Below, piece after piece: positions 26,380 to 35,012 of a stretch of 35,012 nucleotides of DNA; the first letter of the stretch is position 1, and every line of letters begins with the position of its first letter. This DNA is from an uncultured Gammaproteobacteria bacterium (GTDB lineage: Bacteria; Pseudomonadota; Gammaproteobacteria; PS1; Pseudothioglobaceae). Below the pieces are notes generated by a model. That model saw nothing but the letters and a program-made list of their open reading frames with translations. It was not told the origin of the DNA and ran no database searches. The translations under genes were made by a program, and so were the position numbers. The DNA is taken from positions 1 through 35,012 of the forward strand of contig CAJVZH010000016.1 in assembly GCA_913020715.1 (NCBI GenBank), in the 5' to 3' direction.

Positions 26380-26466
26380 GGTTTTTTCTATCACGTGTTC
26401 TAAGAGAAACGGCTAATCGATATTATGGCAAAATGACCAGCTGTTATTATTTTTTAATCTCTGCAA

Positions 26467-28392
26467 ATGAACAACAACCTAGCACCTGAATTCAATGTCG
26501 GCGATATTGAAAAAATCATTACCGAATTGACCGAAAAGGGTTTAAAGCAAGCCAATATTGCGAGCGCTGGCAACGATTGGCAAAGCGTTGTGGAGCCGCT
26601 GGATCAAATTGAGCATGAGTTGGGTCAGAAAATGAGTGTTAATTCTCATTTGAACTCGGTGAAATTTTCTGAAGAGTTCAATGCTGAGTATGAGAAGACA
26701 CTGCCTTTAATTTCAAAATATTACAGCGAGATTGGTGCTAACAAGTCTCTTTATCATGCATTTCAGAGATTGCAAAATGCAGATTTAAGTGCTGAACAAC
26801 ATCATATTGTTAAAGAATCTATTCAAGGTTTTGAGCTTTCCGGCGTTGGTTTAGAGGGTAGCGCGTCAGATCGTTTTAAAGCAATACAGGAAGAATTGAG
26901 CCTGCTTAGCAATCAATTTTCAAAAAATGTGTTGCAATCAACCAATGAATGGAAAAAAACCGTCACTCTTGAGCAGTTGAAGGGCTATTCTGAGGCTGAA
27001 TTGGCCAAAGTAAGAGTTGAGGTTGGCTATTGCTTGAGTTTGCAAATACCGGTTTATATCGACTTGATGACTTATGCAGATAGTAGCTCTTTAAGAGAGG
27101 AAGTGTATCGTGCCTATATTTCTAGAGCCTCTGATGTCGGTTTAACATCAAAAGCGTTTGACAACCAGCAGGTGATGAGTGAAATTTTGGCCTTGAGAAG
27201 TGAACTGGCTGGATTGCTAGGATTTGACAACTACGCCGAGCTTTCAATCGAATCAAAAATGGTTGGCTCAACAGCTGAAGTTGTTGAGTTTTTAGACGAG
27301 TTGGTTGTTCGCTCAAAGGTTCAAGCGATGGCAGAGTTAGAAGAGTTGCAGACATTTGCAGGGCACGATTTGGCGCCTTGGGATTTGATGTATTATTCGG
27401 AAAAACTGAAACAGCAAAAGTTTGGCTATAAGCGCTCAGATTTAACACCGTATTTTCCTGAAAAAAGCGTTTTAAAGGGGTTGTTTTCAACCATTGAAAA
27501 ACTCTATGGCATTAGTGTTGTAAAAGTATCAGAGTCCACTTATCACGACGACGTTAAAGTTCTTGAACTTGCGGACAATAACGGAACCATTGGGCGAATC
27601 TATTTGGATGCTTACGCCAGAGAAAATAAACGTGGCGGCGCCTGGATGTCTGACTATCAAGGTTTGTATCAAGACAACCTACCCGTGGCCTTTGTGGTTT
27701 GTAATTTAAATACGCCTACGGGCGATAAACCGGCATTATTTGAGTTTGATGAAATTGTCACCTTGTTTCATGAATTTGGCCATGCACTGCATCACGTATT
27801 AACGAAAGTCCCTTATCCCTGTGCTGCTGGAATCAGCGGAGTGCCTTGGGATGGTGTTGAGTTGCCAAGCCAATACATGGAGTTCTATTGCTATGAAAAA
27901 GACGTAATTGAGAGTATTTCATCGCACTGGCAAACAGGCGAGACTTTGCCTGAAAATTTATACCAAAAGATAGTGGTTTCAAAGAATTTTCAGTCTGGCT
28001 TACAGATGCTTCGCCAGTGTGAATTCTCTCTTTGGGATATCCATACTCACATGTCAAGTGATGACACTAGCGCTGTATTGGCAAAGGTGAGAGAGAAAAC
28101 ATCGTTAATGCCAATTATTGATGAAAATCGATTTCTTAACGCTTTTTCTCATATTTTCGCTGGTGGTTACGCGGCTGGTTATTTTAGCTATAAATGGGCC
28201 GAGGTACTTGCAGCAGATGCCTATGAGTTTGTCCAGAAAAATGGCGGTATTGGTTCAGAGGCTTCGAAAAGTTTTAGAGAGTGTATTCTTGAGGTTGGCG
28301 GCAGCCTTGATTTTATGCAGCAATATCAAAAATTTAGAGGTGAAAGACCACAACTTGAAGGCCTGTTAAAGGCCTCAGGAATATCTGCATAG
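26467..28392 (+). CDS. prlC: M3-family zinc metallopeptidase, oligopeptidase A-like
   Basis: A 641-residue cytosolic peptidase. The zinc site is His435-Glu436-x-x-His439 (FHEFGHALHH) with Glu465 in GVELPSQYMEF, the thimet oligopeptidase arrangement. There is no signal peptide. Oligopeptidase A (PrlC/OpdA) degrades short peptides, including cleaved signal peptides. It is slightly shorter than E. coli PrlC (about 680 residues) but the catalytic domain is complete. The 87-bp gap before it shows no obvious promoter. It belongs with the housekeeping flank rather than the catabolic region. Confidence 0.9.
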   Translation: MNNNLAPEFNVGDIEKIITELTEKGLKQANIASAGNDWQSVVEPLDQIEHELGQKMSVNSHLNSVKFSEEFNAEYEKTLPLISKYYSEIGANKSLYHAFQRLQNADLSAEQHHIVKESIQGFELSGVGLEGSASDRFKAIQEELSLLSNQFSKNVLQSTNEWKKTVTLEQLKGYSEAELAKVRVEVGYCLSLQIPVYIDLMTYADSSSLREEVYRAYISRASDVGLTSKAFDNQQVMSEILALRSELAGLLGFDNYAELSIESKMVGSTAEVVEFLDELVVRSKVQAMAELEELQTFAGHDLAPWDLMYYSEKLKQQKFGYKRSDLTPYFPEKSVLKGLFSTIEKLYGISVVKVSESTYHDDVKVLELADNNGTIGRIYLDAYARENKRGGAWMSDYQGLYQDNLPVAFVVCNLNTPTGDKPALFEFDEIVTLFHEFGHALHHVLTKVPYPCAAGISGVPWDGVELPSQYMEFYCYEKDVIESISSHWQTGETLPENLYQKIVVSKNFQSGLQMLRQCEFSLWDIHTHMSSDDTSAVLAKVREKTSLMPIIDENRFLNAFSHIFAGGYAAGYFSYKWAEVLAADAYEFVQKNGGIGSEASKSFRECILEVGGSLDFMQQYQKFRGERPQLEGLLKASGISA

Positions 28393-28449
28393 AGTGATAA
28401 AACAGTGGGTAAAATACACACTAGATGATAGAAAAAGGCACGTCAAAAA

Positions 28450-28665
28450 GTGATTAAATTCTTGTTAGGTGTGATTGTTGCACTGGCACTTATTGGTGGT
28501 GCCGTCAAGTTTGAATCGGACGACGAAAGCTGGCAGATTATCATTCACAAAAAGGAAGCGCTCCATAGTATTCAAAATGGCGCTATCCGCATCTACAATA
28601 TTGTCGAAGAGCTTATTGCTGAAGCAGACGTCATTCAGACATCAACACTAGTGCTTGAAGAATAG
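28450..28665 (+). CDS. Small membrane-anchored protein of unknown function
   Basis: A 71-residue reading frame from GTG at 28450. The N-terminus IKFLLGVIVALALIGGAVKF is a single hydrophobic segment, followed by a polar, acidic C-terminal part (VEELIAEADVIQ). There is no lipobox cysteine, so it is probably an inner-membrane-anchored peptide. No ribosome site is evident. It lies 57 bp after the peptidase and ends 4 bp from the converging fabF stop, leaving no room for a terminator. I do not recognise the family; coding status is likely but not certain. Confidence 0.55.
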   Translation: MIKFLLGVIVALALIGGAVKFESDDESWQIIIHKKEALHSIQNGAIRIYNIVEELIAEADVIQTSTLVLEE

Positions 28666-28669
28666 AAGG

Positions 28670-29911
28670 TTAGTCTATCTTAGATAGAACGATTGAGCCA
28701 TTTGTCCCGCCAAAGCCAAACGAATTTGAAATGGCATGGTTGATCGGCATTTCTCTCGCCTCGTTGGCAGCATAATCTAAATCACACGCTGGGTCTTGAT
28801 TAAAGATATTAATCGTTGGCGGCGCCACTTGATCTTGTATCGCGAGAGCCGTGAAGACGGCTTCAATACCGCCAGCTGCACCCAATAGATGACCCGTCAT
28901 TGATTTTGTAGAGCTCATCACAATGTTGTAGGCATGCTTTCCAAGGGCTAATTTAGTCGCGTCAGTTTCTGCAATATCACCAGCGGGTGTAGAAGTGCCG
29001 TGGGCATTGATGTAGTCAACTTGATCAGCATTGACAGAAGCATTCCTCATTGCGTTGGTCATACATCTTGCGGCGCCTTCACCACCTTCGGAGGGTAGTG
29101 TCATGTGATAGGCATCACCACTCATGCCGTAGCCAGTAACTTCAGCATAAATTTTAGCACCGCGCTTTTTGGCGTGTTCGTATTCTTCTAGTACCATTAC
29201 ACCTGCACCGTCACCAAGAACAAAGCCATCTCGATCAACATCCCAAGGGCGAGACGCTGTTTTTGGGTCTTCGTTGCGTGTTGAGAGGGCTCTTGCGGCA
29301 GCAAAACCGCCAAGACCAATATTGGTCGTTGACATTTCCGTGCCGCCAGCAATCATGACATCTGCATCACCATATTCAATAAGTCTTGAGGCATCACCAA
29401 TATTGTGCGTTCCCGTTGTACAGGCCGTTACAATGGCAAAGTTAGGGCCTTTTAGGCCATACTTGATTGAGAGGTTGCCGGAAACCATATTAATGATAGA
29501 AGAGGGTACAAAGAAAGGCGAAATACGCTTGGCACCCTTGTCTCTAAATAGATTGGCTGTTTTTTCAATGGTATGCAGTCCGCCAATACCGGCACCAATA
29601 GCAACACCAATGCGTTCGGCGTTTTCTTCGGTAACTTCAATGCCGCTGTCTTCAATTGCTTGAATGCCAGCCGCCATACCGTAGTGAATAAAAACATCCA
29701 TTTTCTTGGCGTCTTTCGGGCTGATGTAATCACCAATATCAAAGTCTTTAACTGAGCCACCAAAAGTAACCACTTGGCCCTCGGTGTCAAGATTGGTTAG
29801 GCAGTCGATACCTGAAACGCCGTTGAGAATATTCTCCCAAGATTGTTTTACAGAATTTCCAACGGGGCTAACGACTCCAAGGCCAGTGACAACAACTCTT
29901 CTTTTGCTCAT
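28670..29911 (-). CDS. fabF: 3-oxoacyl-[acyl-carrier-protein] synthase II
   Basis: A 413-residue condensing enzyme of fatty acid elongation, adding malonyl-ACP units and controlling unsaturated chain length. The catalytic Cys164 lies in [12 protein letters not shown]; the two active-site histidines are in [11 protein letters not shown] and [12 protein letters not shown]. Length and the glycine-rich C-terminus [11 protein letters not shown] are standard. It follows acpP in the usual order, separated by a strong hairpin that probably reduces readthrough. The 3' end nearly touches the converging small membrane-protein gene. Confidence 0.97.
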   Translation of the reverse strand: MSKRRVVVTGLGVVSPVGNSVKQSWENILNGVSGIDCLTNLDTEGQVVTFGGSVKDFDIGDYISPKDAKKMDVFIHYGMAAGIQAIEDSGIEVTEENAERIGVAIGAGIGGLHTIEKTANLFRDKGAKRISPFFVPSSIINMVSGNLSIKYGLKGPNFAIVTACTTGTHNIGDASRLIEYGDADVMIAGGTEMSTTNIGLGGFAAARALSTRNEDPKTASRPWDVDRDGFVLGDGAGVMVLEEYEHAKKRGAKIYAEVTGYGMSGDAYHMTLPSEGGEGAARCMTNAMRNASVNADQVDYINAHGTSTPAGDIAETDATKLALGKHAYNIVMSSTKSMTGHLLGAAGGIEAVFTALAIQDQVAPPTINIFNQDPACDLDYAANEAREMPINHAISNSFGFGGTNGSIVLSKID

Positions 29912-29936
29912 AATGATACTTAATTGGGGTTTTTCT

Positions 29937-29975
29937 AAAAAAAAAGGCGCTTAATTTTTAAAAAAAAGCGCCTTT
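29937..29975 (-). terminator. Intrinsic terminator/attenuator between acpP and fabF
   Basis: Arms AAGCGCCTTT/AAAGGCGCTT (29966-29975 and 29943-29952) form a 10-bp stem with a 13-base loop, followed on the minus strand by nine T's. It lies after the acpP stop, so it likely ends most acpP transcripts and leaves fabF at a lower level, matching the high demand for acyl carrier protein. Confidence 0.85.
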
Positions 29976-29994
29976 CAGGATTTATTAGTCGTTA

Positions 29995-30222
29995 TTACGT
30001 GTTTGCTTTAACGTAGTCAATTGCTTGTTGGACTGTTGTGATGTTTTCTGCTTCTTCATCAGGGATTTCACAGTCAAACTCTTCTTCAAGAGACATAACC
30101 AGTTCAACAGTGTCTAGAGAGTCTGCACCTAGGTCATCGATGAATGAAGCGTTATCGTCAATATCACCACTAACATCTAGCTGCTCGCAGACAACTTTAC
30201 GTACTCTTTCTTCAATGCTCAT
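29995..30222 (-). CDS. acpP: Acyl carrier protein
   Basis: A 75-residue acidic protein that carries growing acyl chains on a phosphopantetheine arm. The arm attaches to Ser35 in [18 protein letters not shown], the most conserved ACP motif. Size and charge match AcpP (78 residues in E. coli). It sits upstream of fabF as in most gammaproteobacteria, but fabG and fabD, which usually precede it, are absent; queC is upstream instead. A terminator follows. Confidence 0.97.
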   Translation of the reverse strand: MSIEERVRKVVCEQLDVSGDIDDNASFIDDLGADSLDTVELVMSLEEEFDCEIPDEEAENITTVQQAIDYVKANT

Positions 30223-30269
30223 TTTGACTATATTCCTTAATTGGTTTTAAAGGTTACTATTTTATCGCC

Positions 30270-30295
30270 AAATTAGCCTTTTGCAAGGTTAATTT
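30270..30295. repeat. AT-rich hairpin between queC and acpP
   Basis: AAATTAGCCTT and AAGGTTAATTT form an 11-bp stem with one G-T pair and a TTGC loop. No T-run follows in the direction of queC transcription (the minus strand), so terminator function is doubtful; it may mark the acpP promoter region or be a 3' stabiliser of the parE-queC mRNA. Confidence 0.3.
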
Positions 30296-30303
30296 GAATT
30301 ATT

Positions 30304-30975
30304 TTATTGGTAGTGGGTGGGGTCGCTAACGTCTGCTTGGTCAAAACCATTTTTCCGTAAAACGCAAGCATCACATTCTCCACAGGCTTCACCTTTATCA
30401 TTTGCCTGGTAACAAGTTGTGGTCATTGAGTAATCAACACCTAGGCGCAGGCCTTGTTGAATAATTTCGGCTTTAGTGAGGCTGATAAGAGGGGTATGAA
30501 TTTGGATTTTATCGCCTTCAACGGATTGTTTAGTGGCCAAATTTGCCATCGTTTCATAAGCTTTTATGTATTCTGGCCTGCAATCAGGGTAGCCAGAATA
30601 GTCAAGGGCGTTAACCCCAATAAAAATGGATTGAGCGTCAAGCACCTCTGCCCAAGCAAGCGCAAATGATAGAAAGATAGTGTTTCTTGCGGGGACGTAT
30701 GTAATCGGTATTTCGCCACTGTGGTTAAATTTGGGTACTTCGAGGCTAGGATCGGTAAGTGCAGAGCCGCCGATATCGTCTAGACAAATTCTCATTGTTC
30801 GGTGCTCTATTGCCCTAAATTCGCTTGCTATGGCTTTTGCTGCATTAAGCTCTGAACGTTGCTTTTGACCGTAATCAAAGCTCAGTGCATGGCACTCAAA
30901 GCCTTGCGATTGTGCAATGGCTAATACTGTTGTTGAGTCGAGTCCGCCTGAGAGAAGAATAACCGCCTTAGACAT
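30304..30975 (-). CDS. queC: 7-cyano-7-deazaguanine (preQ0) synthase
   Basis: A 223-residue ATP-dependent enzyme that converts 7-carboxy-7-deazaguanine to preQ0 in queuosine synthesis. The PP-loop [11 protein letters not shown] is at the N-terminus, and the zinc cysteines are in TTTCYQAND and [11 protein letters not shown] near the C-terminus. Its ATG overlaps the parE stop by 8 bases, so it is translated from the parE message. queD and queE are not adjacent here. Confidence 0.96.
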   Translation of the reverse strand: MSKAVILLSGGLDSTTVLAIAQSQGFECHALSFDYGQKQRSELNAAKAIASEFRAIEHRTMRICLDDIGGSALTDPSLEVPKFNHSGEIPITYVPARNTIFLSFALAWAEVLDAQSIFIGVNALDYSGYPDCRPEYIKAYETMANLATKQSVEGDKIQIHTPLISLTKAEIIQQGLRLGVDYSMTTTCYQANDKGEACGECDACVLRKNGFDQADVSDPTHYQ

Positions 30976-32851
30976 TAGCCAAGTCGCCTTTTGTTTCCAG
31001 CCAAGATTTTCTATCCGACGCGCGTTTTTTAGATAACAACATGTCCATGGTTTGAGTTACTTGCAATGGGTTGTCAAGCGTCAATTGAATCAGTCGTCTG
31101 GTATCAGGCTGCATGGTTGTTTCTCGAAGTTGTTTCGGGTTCATTTCTCCAAGCCCTTTGAAGCGCTGTATTTGGATTTTCACTCGTTTGTTTTCTTTTT
31201 CAATTTTGGCGCTTATCGCATCTTTTTCGCTGTCGTCCAGTGCGTAAAAAACTTGTTTGCCAGCATCAACACGGTACAGGGGCGGCATAGCGACGTAGAC
31301 ATGACCTTCACGAACTAACTTTGGGAAATGCTTAACAAACAAGGCACAAATTAACGTGGCAATATGAGCGCCGTCAGAGTCGGCATCAGCAAGAATGCAG
31401 ATTTTTCCATAACGCAATTCCGACAGATCAACAGAGTCTGGCTCAAGTCCAATAGCAACACTGATGTCATGTATTTCATTGGAGGCGAGTACTTCTGAAG
31501 AGTCCACTTCCCAAGTGTTTAGGATTTTTCCTCGTAGCGGTAAGATTGCTTGGTATTCTTTATCTCTTGCCTGTTTGGCAGAGCCACCAGCAGAGTCGCC
31601 TTCAACAAGGAAAACCTCCGTTTGGTTCAAGTCGGTGCTGGTGCAATCTGAAAGTTTTCCCGGCAAGGCGGGGCCACTGACGATTTTTTTACGAATCACC
31701 TTTTTGCCGCTCTTAAGTCTGGCCTGGGCGTTCATAATTGCCAATTCTGCAATCTTTTCAGCAATATTGGTGTGTTGGTTAAGCCAAAGACTAAAGGCGT
31801 CCTTAGCAACTCCTGAGACAAAAGCAGCACACTCTCTTGACGAAAGCCTTTCTTTGGTTTGTCCTGAGAACTGAGGATCTAGGATTTTGATTGATAGGAC
31901 ATAGGCTATTTTTTGCCAAACATCATCCGGTGTTAATTTGACGTTTTTTGGAATTAGGCTTCTGAATTCACAAAATTCTTTTAAAGCATCAGTAAGGCCA
32001 GAGCGAAGACCGTTAACATGCGTACCACCGCCAATAGTTGGAATAAGGTTGACATAACTTTCGGCAATCGTATTGCTGGTATTTTCTGTCCAGGTTAATG
32101 AGCAGTGCATTTGCTCCTGCGCCGACTCAAAAGAAACAATAAAAGGATCGGGTGGTAGGCAGTCTAGTCCATCCAGCGAGACTTTAAGATAGTCTCTGAG
32201 GCCGTCTTTATAAATCCACTTGTCGGCAGTTTCATCAATTTGGTTTTCAAAATTAACCTCAAGCCCCGGGCAAAGAATTGCCTTTGAGCGAAGATTGTGG
32301 CGTAATTGGCTTGCTGAAAATTTAACGGTATCAAAAAATTCATCATCGGGTTTAAATTTAACCGTTGTTCCTGTGTTGCGTTTGCCAACGTCGCCTATCT
32401 CTTCTAGGTTAGATATTTTCTTGCCCGAGCCAAAGGCCATGTAGTATTGTTTGCCGTCTCTTTTAATCCAGAGTTCAAGTAATCTTGAGAGTGCATTGAC
32501 CACCGAAACACCAACGCCGTGCAGGCCACCTGAAAACTGGTAAGAGTCGCTCGAAAACTTACCACCAGCGTGTAGCTTGGTAAGAATAACCTCAACACCG
32601 GGCACACCTTCCTTTGGGTGGATGTCGATTGGCATACCTCTGCCATTGTCTTCTACAGAGACAGATCCATCAGCAAAGAGAATGACATTTATTTGTGTTG
32701 CGTATCCCGCAACAGCTTCGTCCACACTGTTGTCGATGACTTCTTGAGCAAGATGATTGGGGCGTTCAGTTTCTGTGTACATCCCCGGGCGCTTGCGAAC
32801 TGGCTCAAGCCCGGTTAAAACCTCAATGGATGAGGCGTCGTAATTAGACAT
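30968..32851 (-). CDS. parE: DNA topoisomerase IV subunit B
   Basis: A 627-residue GHKL ATPase subunit that, with ParC, decatenates daughter chromosomes. The ATP site shows [20 protein letters not shown] and the [15 protein letters not shown] loop; the TOPRIM part contains [19 protein letters not shown] and [10 protein letters not shown], and the [11 protein letters not shown] block lies near the C-terminus. Its length matches ParE (630 in E. coli) and not GyrB, which carries a ~170-residue insert. parC is not adjacent. It starts 84 bp after groEL, beyond a strong terminator, and overlaps queC. Confidence 0.95.
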   Translation of the reverse strand: MSNYDASSIEVLTGLEPVRKRPGMYTETERPNHLAQEVIDNSVDEAVAGYATQINVILFADGSVSVEDNGRGMPIDIHPKEGVPGVEVILTKLHAGGKFSSDSYQFSGGLHGVGVSVVNALSRLLELWIKRDGKQYYMAFGSGKKISNLEEIGDVGKRNTGTTVKFKPDDEFFDTVKFSASQLRHNLRSKAILCPGLEVNFENQIDETADKWIYKDGLRDYLKVSLDGLDCLPPDPFIVSFESAQEQMHCSLTWTENTSNTIAESYVNLIPTIGGGTHVNGLRSGLTDALKEFCEFRSLIPKNVKLTPDDVWQKIAYVLSIKILDPQFSGQTKERLSSRECAAFVSGVAKDAFSLWLNQHTNIAEKIAELAIMNAQARLKSGKKVIRKKIVSGPALPGKLSDCTSTDLNQTEVFLVEGDSAGGSAKQARDKEYQAILPLRGKILNTWEVDSSEVLASNEIHDISVAIGLEPDSVDLSELRYGKICILADADSDGAHIATLICALFVKHFPKLVREGHVYVAMPPLYRVDAGKQVFYALDDSEKDAISAKIEKENKRVKIQIQRFKGLGEMNPKQLRETTMQPDTRRLIQLTLDNPLQVTQTMDMLLSKKRASDRKSWLETKGDLANV

Positions 32852-32886
32852 AGTTGGTAAGGATGATATTTGACAATAATAATACC

Positions 32887-32916
32887 AAAAAAAAGCCCCA
32901 AAAAATGGGGCTTTTT
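32887..32916 (-). terminator. groESL intrinsic terminator
   Basis: GCCCC (32895-32899) and GGGGC (32907-32911) pair across a 7-base loop, extended by A/T pairs on both sides. On the minus strand it ends in a run of eight T's, directly after the groEL stop. The T-run on the plus strand is five long, so it could work weakly both ways. Confidence 0.9.
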
Positions 32917-32934
32917 ATCAGCTTGGAAAATGAT

Positions 32935-34584
<1,650 letters not shown>

Positions 34585-34875
34585 TTAATCTTCGATAATT
34601 GCAACGATTTCATCTTCGCTCATGACGAGAAGTTTTTCGTCACCAACTGTGATTTCCGCGCCTGAATATTGGCCAAACATCACTGTATCACCCACTTGTA
34701 CATCTAAAGGAATGACTTTACCATCAACGCTAATCCTGCCGTTACCAGCTGCAACAACCTCGCCTCTTGATGGCTTTTCGGTTGATGAATCAGGGATGAT
34801 TAAACCACTGGCTGTGGTTTTCTTTTCTTCTACTCTGCGCACGATAACGCGATCGTGTAGTGGACGGATTTCCAT
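34585..34875 (-). CDS. groES: Co-chaperonin GroES (10 kDa)
   Basis: A 96-residue lid of the GroEL chamber. It shows the standard [17 protein letters not shown] start, the mobile loop ([18 protein letters not shown] region) that contacts GroEL, and the C-terminal [16 protein letters not shown] at 34880-34885 is the ribosome site. It is first in groES-groEL. Only 40 bp separate it from the rpoH stop, and no clear sigma32 -35/-10 pair is seen there, so its promoter may lie within the rpoH 3' end. Confidence 0.98.
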   Translation of the reverse strand: MEIRPLHDRVIVRRVEEKKTTASGLIIPDSSTEKPSRGEVVAAGNGRISVDGKVIPLDVQVGDTVMFGQYSGAEITVGDEKLLVMSEDEIVAIIED

Positions 34876-34915
34876 ACTTTCTCCTAGTATTGAACGAAAA
34901 ATGATCTTGGAAGTT

Positions 34916-35012
34916 TTAGGCTTCTAGACTTTCTTTAAGCTTTTTAATCGCTTTGTTTTCAAGCTGGCGCACTCTTTCAGCAGAAACGCCATACTTGTCT
35001 GCTAAAGTATGT
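34916..35012 (-). CDS. rpoH: RNA polymerase sigma-32 (heat shock) factor, C-terminal end (partial)
   Basis: The last ~31 codons on the minus strand read LADKYGVSAERVRQLENKAI and KKLKESLEA, then TAA. This is the region 4.2 helix-turn-helix tail of RpoH (E. coli: YGVSAERVRQLEKNAMKKL), clearly closer to it than to RpoD or RpoS ends. The gene continues beyond the window edge. It directs polymerase to heat-shock promoters; groESL, a classic member of its regulon, follows 40 bp downstream in the same direction. Confidence 0.87.
   Translation of the reverse strand, partial: HTLADKYGVSAERVRQLENKAIKKLKESLEA

Noticed and set aside
28675-28687. Palindrome CTATCTTAGATAG at the fabF 3' end as terminator
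   Set aside because: Lies inside the fabF coding end, is AT-rich, has a one-base centre and no T-run.
29169-29663. A 164-codon frame antisense to fabF
   Set aside because: Low-complexity Ser/Pro-rich translation opposite a conserved gene; a shadow frame.
34876-34915. CIRCE element or sigma32 promoter in front of groES
   Set aside because: The 40-bp gap holds only a ribosome site; no CIRCE inverted repeat and no acceptable CTTGAAA/CCCATNT pair was found.

Overview
The window reads as a chromosomal segment of a marine, heterotrophic, probably aerobic gammaproteobacterium. The evidence is a block of gammaproteobacterial housekeeping genes (rpoH-groES-groEL, parE-queC, acpP-fabF, all on the minus strand, 28670-35012), a moderately AT-rich composition, and a large set of genes for osmolyte and organosulfonate catabolism. 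The genus cannot be fixed from this sequence. No rRNA, tRNA, CRISPR array, transposase or integrase was recognised, and no gene-free stretch exceeds 300 bases.

Left flank (1-4640): the last ~66 codons of a SelO/YdiU-type protein adenylyltransferase; a minus-strand pair (endonuclease/exonuclease/phosphatase-fold protein, then a class II aldolase/adducin-fold protein); a plus-strand pair (membrane fatty-acid-desaturase-fold protein overlapping an orphan PhnD/SsuA-like binding protein that lacks a signal peptide); and a GcvA-like LysR regulator facing the next operon.

Catabolic region 1 (4751-15036): a dimethylglycine/sarcosine-dehydrogenase-like flavoprotein fused to GcvT, an MttB-family methyltransferase without pyrrolysine, and a CuyA/D-cysteine desulfhydrase-type PLP lyase. 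Next comes the decayed C-terminal stub of a second LysR regulator, then PhyH dioxygenase, DegT-family aminotransferase, Asp/Glu racemase, an HpsN-like histidinol-dehydrogenase homologue and an SDR. CuyA-like, racemase, HpsN-like and SDR together suggest C3-sulfonate (cysteate / dihydroxypropanesulfonate) metabolism. The flavoprotein plus MttB homologue suggest N-demethylation of a methylated amine.

Catabolic region 2 (15107-18958): betI-betB-betA, choline to glycine betaine, behind a near-consensus sigma70 promoter with a perfect 14-bp BetI-type palindrome at the expected start of transcription.

Catabolic region 3 (19136-26379): an enolase-superfamily enzyme, a second GMC oxidoreductase, an old-yellow-enzyme homologue, a Rieske oxygenase alpha subunit of choline/carnitine/betaine type, a beta-hydroxyacid dehydrogenase and a 2OG-Fe(II) oxygenase. 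This looks like a second oxidative pathway whose substrate I cannot name. No complete transporter is encoded in any of these regions.

Right flank (26467-35012): an M3 oligopeptidase and a small membrane-anchored protein on the plus strand, converging on the housekeeping block, which contains two convincing intrinsic terminators. The main points for a second look are the LysR remnant, the proposed sulfonate module, the MttB homologue with no corrinoid partner, and the transporter-less region 3.
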